The notes below the pieces were generated by a model that was not told where the DNA came from, searched no databases, and saw only the letters and a program-made list of their open reading frames with translations. From contig JAGIAD010000001.1 in the NCBI GenBank assembly GCA_017745075.1, forward strand, positions 434,001-498,000: a DNA stretch of 64,000 bases, in the 5' to 3' direction. Shown here one piece after another: positions 37,575 through 45,647 of the stretch. The stretch's first letter is position 1, and each line of letters opens with the position of its first letter. The DNA is from Sphingobacteriaceae bacterium. GTDB taxonomy: Bacteria; Bacteroidota; Bacteroidia; Sphingobacteriales; Sphingobacteriaceae. The translations under genes were made by a program, and so were the position numbers.

Positions 37575-38048
37575 TTAATCAGTTTTAAAAATATTAGGGA
37601 AATTTCTTTTTGCAGACCGGTCAGCCATTCTTGCATTCTGCCTGATGCACTTTTTTAACCTCGCAAACTCTTCAGGCAATAAAGTACACACAAAAGTTGC
37701 AGTGTCGCTGTACTTACTGATAAATGGAGCCGTAGCTACGTCTTTAATATTATTCCTGAAAAGCACAAAAGTAGATTTTGGAAAAGCAAAATTAACATCA
37801 TCCAGTTTACCGATGCACCTTTCCTGCTCAAACATAAAATAATGTAATCCATTTTCTGGCTCATTTCTGCATCCGTGCATTATCTTGTCTTTCGGCACTT
37901 TCAATTGCGACGTAGTGAGTACTTGTAAGAAAAGAGCCTGAACTTCCGAAACATCAATAACAATTAAATACTTGTCTCTTAAATCAGCACCATTTCCAAA
38001 ATCGAAATCTGGAATCCTTAAAATATTGCCAGGTCTCAAATGCTCCAT
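37575..38048 (-). CDS. Candidate toxin of a Panacea-type toxin-antitoxin pair
   Basis: A 157-residue soluble protein that I do not recognise with confidence. It starts one base after the stop of the Panacea-domain gene, the classic position for the toxin. The N-terminus (LRPGNILRIPDFDFGNG, then RDKYLIVIDVSE) faintly resembles the PemK/MazF opening GDI...PF...R..LVL, which would make it an RNase. This is inference only, and no catalytic residue is confirmed. The C-terminal third is basic (KKCIRQNARMADRSAKRN). Confidence 0.6.
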   Translation of the reverse strand: MEHLRPGNILRIPDFDFGNGADLRDKYLIVIDVSEVQALFLQVLTTSQLKVPKDKIMHGCRNEPENGLHYFMFEQERCIGKLDDVNFAFPKSTFVLFRNNIKDVATAPFISKYSDTATFVCTLLPEEFARLKKCIRQNARMADRSAKRNFPNIFKTD

Positions 38049-38049
38049 T

Positions 38050-38655
38050 TTACAACAATTCGTTTTGCAGTAAATACGATTGATAAGCTACCTCAAAAGC
38101 AGATCGTTTATAATCAGTATCCAGCAATTCTGTTAATTCAATAATAAAATCAGAACGATTATTTTTCAGTTCAAATTGTTTATCCAGATTATTTGCTTCT
38201 ACTAATTTATGCCATAAAGTGCCTTTCGAATGTAATAACTCAATAAGCTGCTCTGAGCTGAGTTTACCATAAGCTTTAATAATAGCATCCAGTACTTCAA
38301 TATCATAATCTGAAAACTGAGCATCGTCAAAATCTTTGGCAGGAGTTAGCAGTATACCATCCCTAAAATTCTCTGGTGGTGTCGAAACCTCAAGCTGCTG
38401 TATCGTATGGCCGCCATTACCTTTTAGATACTGATGATGTGCATACTTGACTTGCTGATAGATATCTTCAGGTACCGGCCCTAATTTCCATGCTTTATAA
38501 TTTAACCATGTAACAGGTACTCCCGATTGCTTAATAGCCATTTCATCGGCCAGATAAAGCAATTTAATAGCTTTGGTGAGATACAAAGGCTTTATCCGTT
38601 CTGCAAAGTAAAGAAGCGCATTTAATGCTTTGTCTTGTGCTAATGTGATTTCCAT
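38050..38655 (-). CDS. Panacea-domain (SocA-like, DUF4065) protein, predicted antitoxin
   Basis: A 201-residue protein with the Panacea/DUF4065 signature. KLLYLADEMAIKQSG is at about residues 30-45, followed by the WLNYKAWKLGPVPEDIYQQV block. Panacea domains neutralise many unrelated toxins (Kurata et al.) and are related to the SocA proteolytic adaptor. The gene is directly followed by a 157-residue gene with a one-base gap, so they form a two-gene unit read leftwards. Its role as antitoxin is inferred from the domain and layout. Confidence 0.85.
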   Translation of the reverse strand: MEITLAQDKALNALLYFAERIKPLYLTKAIKLLYLADEMAIKQSGVPVTWLNYKAWKLGPVPEDIYQQVKYAHHQYLKGNGGHTIQQLEVSTPPENFRDGILLTPAKDFDDAQFSDYDIEVLDAIIKAYGKLSSEQLIELLHSKGTLWHKLVEANNLDKQFELKNNRSDFIIELTELLDTDYKRSAFEVAYQSYLLQNELL

Positions 38656-38717
38656 ATATCCTGGCTTGGGTACAACAAATATAATCGCTAAGTGATAATT
38701 TACAATAATTAATCAAT

Positions 38718-39155
38718 TTATAGCGTAAGCATTTGGCGATGCCTATTGTTTATCCTGTATTCATCATCCCATGTTAATTCCACCAATAATTTATCTGGAG
38801 AACCCATGCCAATAAACAAGGTCAGTTCTGTTCCATCCTGCGGATTCAAAAACTCGTAAGGAAAAGGATTACTTCCGCCAATAAACTCGCCTTCACTTAA
38901 CAGGTTTATATCAATGTTATTTGCAACTGCTTTACCTGCATTATACACTTTGATAATTCTCCGTCCCTTTTCACCCTTTATCACATTAGCCCTGATTACT
39001 GCTTTTTTCTCTTCAATGACTTCGGCTTCCTGTTTCTGTAACTGATAAGCATTAATTTGCATTTCCTGCTGCTTTAAGCGCCTGTCATGAACAAAATAAG
39101 TAAAAACCGAAATTAACAATGCAGCAACTGCGACTAATAAATTTAACATATCCAT
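38718..39155 (-). CDS. Unrecognised single-pass membrane protein
   Basis: A 145-residue protein. Residues 4-25 form one membrane helix (LLVAVAALLISVFTYFV), residues 28-52 look coiled-coil (RRLKQQEMQINAYQLQKQ), and the rest is a small beta-rich domain (IKVYNAGKAVANNIDINLL). It starts 2 bases after the stop of the zinc-ribbon gene, so the two are an operon. The function is unknown. Confidence 0.65.
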   Translation of the reverse strand: MDMLNLLVAVAALLISVFTYFVHDRRLKQQEMQINAYQLQKQEAEVIEEKKAVIRANVIKGEKGRRIIKVYNAGKAVANNIDINLLSEGEFIGGSNPFPYEFLNPQDGTELTLFIGMGSPDKLLVELTWDDEYRINNRHRQMLTL

Positions 39156-39157
39156 AA

Positions 39158-39427
39158 CTATTTCATTTTGATAAATTTACTTCCTTTAAATGCTTTTTTT
39201 AAAGATTGCTCAAATGCGGCCTTCATATCTTTAACCACTTCTTGTTTCATTCCCTCAACCGCTTTACCAATCTGTTCCTGATTAAACTCTACCAATTCAT
39301 CATAACCGCCCAAATATTCGCGATTACAGGTTTTACACTTCACATAGCTTTTATCTTCATTAAACTCAAAATCTGCACCGCCACAGGTTGCACAGCTTAA
39401 TGGAACCGTAATTTGTTTATTTTTCAT
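39158..39427 (-). CDS. Small zinc-ribbon protein
   Basis: An 89-residue protein with a four-cysteine zinc ribbon, CATCGG at 12-17 and CKTCNREY at about 32-39, followed by a charged helical tail ending in KGSKFIKMK. It is the first gene of a leftward set (zinc ribbon, membrane protein, Panacea, toxin candidate) and is divergent from the WYL regulator. The function is unknown; the metal-binding motif is clear. Confidence 0.7.
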   Translation of the reverse strand: MKNKQITVPLSCATCGGADFEFNEDKSYVKCKTCNREYLGGYDELVEFNQEQIGKAVEGMKQEVVKDMKAAFEQSLKKAFKGSKFIKMK

Positions 39428-39474
39428 ATCCTATATTTTTAATACCTCAAATTTGCTATCTATCTATGCAATCT

Positions 39475-39489
39475 ATTTGCACAACAAAT
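39475..39489. promoter_or_regulatory. Candidate operator palindrome in the divergent region
   Basis: ATTTG and CAAAT flank CACAA, just upstream of the WYL gene's -7 element. Its position between two divergent transcription units would suit autoregulation by the WYL protein. Confidence 0.35.
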
Positions 39490-39491
39490 TT

Positions 39492-39499
39492 TATATTTG
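39492..39499 (+). promoter_or_regulatory. -7 promoter element of the WYL regulator gene
   Basis: TATATTTG fits TAnnTTTG and ends 15 bases before the ATG. Confidence 0.6.
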
Positions 39500-39514
39500 A
39501 GTATCTAATTAATC

Positions 39515-40525
39515 ATGGCTTCAAACAAACATGCTTCAATCCGTTACCGTATACTCGATAAATGCCTCGGTAATCCACATAAAAAATATTTTATCAACGA
39601 TTTGGTTGAAGCCTGTAGTAACGAACTTTTAGTCATCGACCCCGGCTCAAAAGGAATCAGTTTAAGAACTATTCAGGCCGATTTAACCCACATGGCCAGC
39701 GCAGAAGGCTGGAATGCACCAATTGAGGGCATACCGTTTGGCAAAAGGAAATATTACCGTTATAGCGATAAAAACTTTTCCATTGATAATCAGCCGCTAA
39801 ACCAGGCAGAACTGGAGCAAATTAAAGCCGCCATGCAAGTGCTTTCCAATTTTAAAGGCATGCCACAATTCGAATGGTTAAACGAGTTGAACCCTAAAAT
39901 GGAAAATGCTTTGTTATTAGAAAATAATACAGCACCCATTATTGGTTTCGATAACAACAATTACCTTACAGGGATTGAACGTTTAGGCGATCTTTTTCAT
40001 TGTATCCTTTACAAAAAGCCGCTTTGCATTACTTACCAATCGTATAAAAAAGCCGAGCCTTCCAAACAATTGTTGCACCCCTATTACCTCAAACAATATA
40101 ATAACCGTTGGTTTTTATTTGGCTTAAATGCCAAACTCAACAAAATCACTAACCTAGCACTCGACCGAATCAAAGCGGTAGAAGAAGAACATATACCCTT
40201 TATTGAAAACACCATCGATTTCGAAGAATATTTCGACGATATCATCGGTGTTACCCTACCCGAAAATGGCAGCAAAGAAAGAATAGTTTTAAAATTCTCC
40301 CCACTCGCATCTCCTTATGTTTTTTCAAAACCCCTGCACCATTCGCAAAAGAAGGTTAAATACACCGACGAAGAATTAACCATTGCTATCGAGGTAATCC
40401 CTAATTATGAATTGGAGAGTTTAATATTAAGTTTTGGGGAACGGGTGGAGGTAATTGAACCTGATAGCTTTAAAGATAGAATTAAGACACGTTTAGCAGA
40501 TGGAATTAATAATTATCAACGATAA
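39515..40525 (+). CDS. WYL-domain transcriptional regulator
   Basis: A 336-residue regulator with an N-terminal winged-helix region (about 1-75), a middle WYL domain (about 150-240) containing LLHPYYLKQYNNRWFLFGLN, and a C-terminal WCX-like extension. WYL proteins bind a nucleotide or nucleic-acid ligand and commonly control defence islands. It is divergent from the zinc-ribbon operon. Its last 10 bases overlap the 3' end of the leftward mcrC-linked gene, so it sits physically within the island it may regulate. Confidence 0.9.
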   Translation: MASNKHASIRYRILDKCLGNPHKKYFINDLVEACSNELLVIDPGSKGISLRTIQADLTHMASAEGWNAPIEGIPFGKRKYYRYSDKNFSIDNQPLNQAELEQIKAAMQVLSNFKGMPQFEWLNELNPKMENALLLENNTAPIIGFDNNNYLTGIERLGDLFHCILYKKPLCITYQSYKKAEPSKQLLHPYYLKQYNNRWFLFGLNAKLNKITNLALDRIKAVEEEHIPFIENTIDFEEYFDDIIGVTLPENGSKERIVLKFSPLASPYVFSKPLHHSQKKVKYTDEELTIAIEVIPNYELESLILSFGERVEVIEPDSFKDRIKTRLADGINNYQR

Positions 40526-40821
40526 TCATCCATCGTTAATAAATGTAATAATGCAAAAACCGGACTTGTTACATGTGTGATACCAAATGTTTTTAGTGCT
40601 GTAGGGCCTTCGTCATATAATGATGGAGTTTCCTGATAGGCTTCAATACCAACAATAATCTTTGCAAAAGGCACTATTGTATCTTTTCCATTTTCCCTGG
40701 AAACAATAACAGAGGTCTTATTTAATTTAATAAAACCAAAACTATTGTAACCTGCTACCTGGGCAATTTGCAAATCAATAAACCGCTGCAAGATTCTACC
40801 TAATAAAATTTTACTATCCAT
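40516..40821 (-). CDS. Unrecognised small protein coupled to mcrC
   Basis: A 101-residue protein beginning MDSKILLGRILQRF. ATG 40821 is chosen because it gives an 8-base overlap (ATGGATAG) with the mcrC stop; an in-frame ATG at 40833 would add four residues. It has no membrane segment or signal. It contains a short beta stretch (FGFIKLNKTSVIVSREN) and ends SPVFALLHLLTMDDYR. The function is unknown; as the last gene of the restriction run it is a candidate accessory factor. Confidence 0.65.
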   Translation of the reverse strand: MDSKILLGRILQRFIDLQIAQVAGYNSFGFIKLNKTSVIVSRENGKDTIVPFAKIIVGIEAYQETPSLYDEGPTALKTFGITHVTSPVFALLHLLTMDDYR

Positions 40822-42160
40822 TTTTAAACGCATCTAATAATTCGTTTAACTTATTTTTCAACTGCTCAGTAATAGCGCCATGTCCGTTAATATTCCAAAA
40901 GGGCACTTCAGCGGCATGAACGGCTATCTTTTGACTATTATTAAAACTAGAGATAGAAAAAGTATCCTGCTCTTCGCATGTTGCTCCTTGGTTCGGATAC
41001 AACAATAATACATTATTACAACCCCTCCTAAAAGCATAAGAAGTCATTTGGTATAGATCTTCCTGACTAACGCCTTTTTTTGAGTCTGCTTTAAATTTAC
41101 CACGTAACTTGTATTTGGTATCGATGATCACAGAAACATTAGGATTGCTTTTCAGCGTTAAAAAAATATCATGCTGCATTTTAAAAATTTCATCATCAAC
41201 CAAATACATATCCGATTTTTGATATTTCACCTGCCATTCACCCGAAAAATGACGTGCTAAAAAACCGGCAATAAAATCTTCAAAAACATACTCCATAGGC
41301 AATAACAAGCTCCAATGGCTTTTTTCATCATGGTGATGATTATACACCTGTTGCGCTAAAACCATTTTACATAAACCAATAACAGTTTCGTAATCGGAGA
41401 AAAATGCATTCACATTAATCCTGTCGAGCATTTCAGCGGTACAAAAACAATCCTCTACATCATCCAGAATGAATAGAATATCTTCTAATTTCCTCCGCGT
41501 TTCAGCAAATTTCGCCTTACTAATCAAAATTCGGCTCACATATTTAATTGCTCTATTTAATCGGTTATCATATTGCAAAGGTTCATGATCACATTCCAGT
41601 ACATGAAAATTGCCATTTGATAAACTATTGTTAATGTACCGCCCAAAATTAATGCTACCCTTAGGCATCAATAAAGCTTCTTCTACCTCCTCATAAAGCG
41701 ATATCGGTGAAATAGAGATCACTTCGAAAATCTTATTGGCAATTAAGTTGATAATTAACTCGGGCAGTTCAACATCATCTAAACTATTCAGCTGCACATC
41801 GCTAAAAGGGAATTTCCATTTCCGGCAGTAATCAAACCAGTAAAAAAGATGCTTCAATATGGCAGGCTTCGATATCTCTTTATCTTTAAATACTTTTGGA
41901 TAAATCTCAATATGATCGCCCTCTCCCTGTATAAAGCCGATATAATTCCTTGCCCTTGCCGTATTGCCATCAAAAGATAAGAAACCTTGCTTTTTGGGGA
42001 ATTCCTGGTCGTCAACGATTAAATCTTTTTCCTGCTGAAATTTCTGCCATACCTGGCATAGATAATCTTCTAACTTTTGACGAGAATGAACATCAAAACT
42101 CTTTCCAAATTCAAAATTATTCAGCCGTTGATTCATTTCCTGCAGTAATCTTTGAATCAA
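40814..42160 (-). CDS. mcrC: McrC-like subunit of the McrBC modification-dependent restriction enzyme
   Basis: A 448-residue McrC homologue. McrC supplies the nuclease for McrB and cuts DNA carrying modified cytosines. The N-terminal part has the GFLSFDGNTARARNYIGFIQ and IEIYPKVF region. The C-terminal PD-(D/E)xK nuclease shows a first Asp in MQHDIFLTL and the D-x-K pair in SVIIDTKYK. The open frame starts at 42160 (44-base overlap with mcrB); a second ATG at 42136 would give a 20-base overlap and is equally plausible. It is cotranscribed with mcrB. Confidence 0.9.
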   Translation of the reverse strand: MIQRLLQEMNQRLNNFEFGKSFDVHSRQKLEDYLCQVWQKFQQEKDLIVDDQEFPKKQGFLSFDGNTARARNYIGFIQGEGDHIEIYPKVFKDKEISKPAILKHLFYWFDYCRKWKFPFSDVQLNSLDDVELPELIINLIANKIFEVISISPISLYEEVEEALLMPKGSINFGRYINNSLSNGNFHVLECDHEPLQYDNRLNRAIKYVSRILISKAKFAETRRKLEDILFILDDVEDCFCTAEMLDRINVNAFFSDYETVIGLCKMVLAQQVYNHHHDEKSHWSLLLPMEYVFEDFIAGFLARHFSGEWQVKYQKSDMYLVDDEIFKMQHDIFLTLKSNPNVSVIIDTKYKLRGKFKADSKKGVSQEDLYQMTSYAFRRGCNNVLLLYPNQGATCEEQDTFSISSFNNSQKIAVHAAEVPFWNINGHGAITEQLKNKLNELLDAFKNG

Positions 42161-44090
42161 ATTCCCATTTAAATATCGATGTATTATACTGCACTTCCTT
42201 CCCGGCTTGTTTCAAAATCTCCTGAACCTCATCTACCCTGCCCGAAAAGTACTCCATCAATAATGGGATTATTTTATGCAGAATAATCTGGTCAGTAGTT
42301 TCAGTCTTCATAAAATAACCATGGCCAATCAAATAATCGGCGGTTTTCTTTCTCGTAAAAATAGCCTCATTCAACTTTTGCAACAGATCAATACGATCTT
42401 CATACTCATCTTTTAATATTTTAACATCAGGATAATAACCAATAAACTCAAATCTCCGCCTCAATGCTACATCGATTAACGAGATCGATTTATCAGCAGT
42501 ATTCATAGTACCAATAATATACAGGTTGGGTGGGATACTAAAATTAAGCTCACCATTGGGTAAGGTTACCGCCAGTTCATTATCACCACCAATGCGTTTA
42601 TCATCTTCCAATAAAGTAATCAGTTCGCCAAACACTTTAGAAATATTGGCACGGTTTATTTCATCAATGATGAGAACGAATTTTTTTAATTCTTCTACAG
42701 GCATATCAGCGGCATCAGCCGATGCCATTCCCTCCTTTACAAGCTGAATTAAGGGATTGTAATAAGCAGTTAAACCATTAACCTCCCTTTTGCCTTCTAC
42801 AAATGATTTTAGCGTATCCACACTTAAAGTATGAGTATTTCCCCCTGTAGGTTTATCAAATCTTATCGTATTTCCATCAACAGCAGTAATCTCAAATTCC
42901 TTCTCCGATAACATTTTTATTTTGACGTTTTTTCTTTCGTCTAATGGAGCCATTAAGTTTTCAAATACCTCTTCGAAACTTTTAGATAAGCTTCTTTTAT
43001 CTCGAGAAGCCAAATAATTTTGCTTTGCACGGTCTACCAAATTATAAAAAATACCTTTATGTGGCTTAAATGTTAGTTTTTCAGAATCTACATTGGGTTT
43101 TACCCCCACCATAAAATCTTCATAAGCATAACCTTGATGAAAAGTAACAAACTCTATCTGCCCTTCTTTTCTAAGTTTATCGAATTCTATTTTGTTAGCA
43201 GCATGCAAACCAGATTTTCCAGTAGCAATTTTAACAGCCCTATCAATACTATTGTAAGTTTTGCCGGTACCAGGAGGGCCATAGAGGATTTGATTTAAGG
43301 GTTGAGATTCCATGTTGTTGTTTGTTATATTGGTATTCTGATCAGATTTACCTGCATTATTAAGTTCAATATTAAATTTTGGAATAAATAACTTTTTATT
43401 AATATCACTTAAATCTTTCGGCACCTCATAAAAAGTTGAATTGCCGCTTGGCATAAAAAATCTCGTATCATCTTTTAAATCCCTCAAGCTCTTATCTTTT
43501 GGATAAAATAAAGGCTTTACTTCCCTAAAAACCCATTCTCCGCCACCATCAATCATTTCGTCCGAATCATCGTCAAGGGGAGCAGAGTCAGAAATAATCT
43601 CCGCGATACAAACAAGGTTATCACCTCTGTAGCTGATATAAACAAAATCACCTATTTTCGCTTCTTTTATGAATTTGCCTGCCTGACCTTTACCTGTATA
43701 AATATTTAAGCATATCCAATTATTATTTTCTAATAACTTAGCAAAACCAGTATCTCTGTAATCTTTATTCTTAACAAAAATTCCATGTGACATTTTAAAT
43801 AATTTATGTCCTTTTAAATCGAAAGTTTCCAAAGTTGTTATTGAATTATATTTTTTAAAATTATGGGCAAACATATCAATCAGGCCCAAATCTGTTTCCT
43901 GTACTTCTTGCCTTAAATCGTTAAAATCTTTAATTGCTGATGGATAATCAGACGAAGTGCTGATCCATTTTTTAAAATCAGCATGTGAATTGTTTAGAAT
44001 AGGAAAAAGCGCTGGATTGATATAATACAACCAGGGTGAGTATATCCCCATGGTAACCAATGGAATTTTATGCTGATCAAATGCTTGCAC
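42117..44090 (-). CDS. mcrB: McrB-like AAA+ GTPase, main intact frame
   Basis: A 657-residue open frame containing a PUA/EVE-like DNA- or ligand-binding region (about 95-235, FVYISYRGDNLVCIAEI) and an AAA+ motor. Walker A is GPPGTGKT at 271-278, Walker B is in FVLIIDEINRANISK, and the McrB signature is NTADKSISLIDVALRRRFEF cut to NTADKSISLI. The GTG at 44090 is only the first possible start in this frame. Homologous sequence (YSPWLYYINP and upstream) shows the real protein began about 410 bases earlier in another frame. See the adjoining pseudogene entry. Whether a shortened product is made is unknown. Confidence 0.85.
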   Translation of the reverse strand: MQAFDQHKIPLVTMGIYSPWLYYINPALFPILNNSHADFKKWISTSSDYPSAIKDFNDLRQEVQETDLGLIDMFAHNFKKYNSITTLETFDLKGHKLFKMSHGIFVKNKDYRDTGFAKLLENNNWICLNIYTGKGQAGKFIKEAKIGDFVYISYRGDNLVCIAEIISDSAPLDDDSDEMIDGGGEWVFREVKPLFYPKDKSLRDLKDDTRFFMPSGNSTFYEVPKDLSDINKKLFIPKFNIELNNAGKSDQNTNITNNNMESQPLNQILYGPPGTGKTYNSIDRAVKIATGKSGLHAANKIEFDKLRKEGQIEFVTFHQGYAYEDFMVGVKPNVDSEKLTFKPHKGIFYNLVDRAKQNYLASRDKRSLSKSFEEVFENLMAPLDERKNVKIKMLSEKEFEITAVDGNTIRFDKPTGGNTHTLSVDTLKSFVEGKREVNGLTAYYNPLIQLVKEGMASADAADMPVEELKKFVLIIDEINRANISKVFGELITLLEDDKRIGGDNELAVTLPNGELNFSIPPNLYIIGTMNTADKSISLIDVALRRRFEFIGYYPDVKILKDEYEDRIDLLQKLNEAIFTRKKTADYLIGHGYFMKTETTDQIILHKIIPLLMEYFSGRVDEVQEILKQAGKEVQYNTSIFKWEFDSKITAGNESTAE

Positions 44091-44499
44091 AATTCGCTGG
44101 CTTGATCTACGGAATTTACTTTGAAAGCATCAGTCAAAAATTGTTTGATTATTTCTGATTGGCTTACAGTTAAGCCGTAAATAGAATGTAATCCGGCGCG
44201 CCGGTATAGCCCCATTCGTTAGCTTCATAAGCCCGCTTTGATAACTCGTTTCTTTTGTCGGCATCTTTAATGTTTTGAGCCAGATATTTGTCGAAAGTAG
44301 CATCCGAACAACCAAACTTGAACATTTGAATAAAACCACTTAAAAGTTCATTAGTTAGTTCGTTTTCCTTTAAGGTTTCGGCGATAATATCCCTGTTAAC
44401 TTCAACTATTTTGAATTGGTTTTTCCTGTTTTGATAATCTTCAGTATTCTTAAAATTATTATAGAGTTCTTTAAAATTTGGTATAAGCGTTAAATTCAT
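44091..44499 (-). pseudogene. mcrB: Frameshifted N-terminal part of mcrB
   Basis: Three frames carry consecutive pieces of one domain. ATG 44499 starts MNLTLIPNFKELY and runs to NEWGYTGAPDY in frame A. The continuation IYGLTVSQSEIIKQFLTDAF is in frame B (about 44180-44100). RIVQAFDQHKIPLV continues in frame C into the main mcrB frame. The A to B switch coincides with GGCGCGCC (near 44197), where GGCGCC would keep frame, a 2-base insertion. The B to C switch near 44092 fits loss of one base. Either the gene is decayed or the assembly has errors here. Confidence 0.75.
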
Positions 44500-44698
44500 T
44501 GAGGCGGTATATTTGATTAATTAGTGAGAAACTCGTAATTTATTTTTGGATAACAACTATATATTTCAATTTCATTCCTAATTTTTAATCCAGTATATTT
44601 TAAATTATCTCATACTTAGAAAGCGTAACACTTAGCTTTATACTATTTACGAGATGTATTAATAAAAACCTGCATTATTGATAGACATGAAAAACATA

Positions 44699-45607
44699 TT
44701 ATTCAAAATTTTTAATAGCATACTTCTCGCCTCTAAAAAATGTGCTACAAAAGTTAATGAATTTCTGCTCTACATCACTTAATTTATCAAATCTCGATTT
44801 ACATGATGGAAAAATCTGGAGATAATCCTTAACAAAAACGCCAAGTAAATAAAAACATATATGTGCATAATGCTCTGCTAGTGATTTAAATGCTGGTTGA
44901 TCTGCACTAAACATGTCCCTAAATTGTATTAAACTAATATATGAAGGATGAGAATTCAAAGAAAACAAAGAATATAGATCAGGATAAAAGCTTGGTTTAT
45001 ACTCCATATAAGAGAGCAGATCTGTGAAAGTAATCTTTTTAAATTTAGCATTATTTAAATCTAATTTGAATTCCTTAGATGTTAAATTATCTATAATTAC
45101 TTTTTTATTTTTTGGACTTGCTTTTTTGTAAACCGCTAAATTTTCTATCGATAGGCGTATGTTATCTATACTTGACTTTTCCTTGAGTAACTTATCTTTG
45201 CCTTCGTTGCTTAGAACCCCTGAAAACTTTTGTCGATATTTTAGTCCAGAACTAATCCAAAGTTTATGAATTAATTCTGTTTTCTCATCTTGATGATAGA
45301 TATACAACAAATGAAAAAAACCAATCGCTTCATAAATAGTTCTGGAAATCGAAGCAATTACTACTGGATCCAAAATATTATTTAATTTATATTCTTGAGT
45401 TTCAAATGATATTCCTTCAAATGATTTATGAAGTGTAACAACCTTTGTAAAAATCATTTGCAAAATAATATTCGCATCCTGTTTCAACTCATTATTAAGC
45501 TCTTGTACATCTTGATTTATAAAATCAAAAAGTAAATTCTCGAATGTTTTAAAATTAGCATTGATAGATTCTAAGCCATTGGCTTCTATTCTTTGTTGTA
45601 GCGTCAT
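44699..45607 (-). CDS. Unrecognised AT-rich gene between hsdS and mcrB
   Basis: A 302-residue, largely helical soluble protein. No catalytic motif is clear. It has conserved-looking ISRTIYEAIGFFHLLYIYHQ and LNSHPSYISLIQF segments that recall HEPN-like or DUF5677-type helical proteins, but I cannot assign a family. It lies 40 bases after hsdS and before mcrB on the same strand, so it is part of the defence run. Its base composition is markedly AT-rich, like hsdS, which suggests transfer. A defence or accessory role is inference from context. Confidence 0.6.
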   Translation of the reverse strand: MTLQQRIEANGLESINANFKTFENLLFDFINQDVQELNNELKQDANIILQMIFTKVVTLHKSFEGISFETQEYKLNNILDPVVIASISRTIYEAIGFFHLLYIYHQDEKTELIHKLWISSGLKYRQKFSGVLSNEGKDKLLKEKSSIDNIRLSIENLAVYKKASPKNKKVIIDNLTSKEFKLDLNNAKFKKITFTDLLSYMEYKPSFYPDLYSLFSLNSHPSYISLIQFRDMFSADQPAFKSLAEHYAHICFYLLGVFVKDYLQIFPSCKSRFDKLSDVEQKFINFCSTFFRGEKYAIKNFE

Positions 45608-45647
45608 TAGAAATGTTATTTTATTATAATTTGAAATAGAAATTAAA

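Noticed and set aside
43994..44215. 73-codon frame that could be a separate gene
   Set aside because: Its middle section continues the mcrB N-terminal domain in a shifted frame, so it is a fragment and not a gene.
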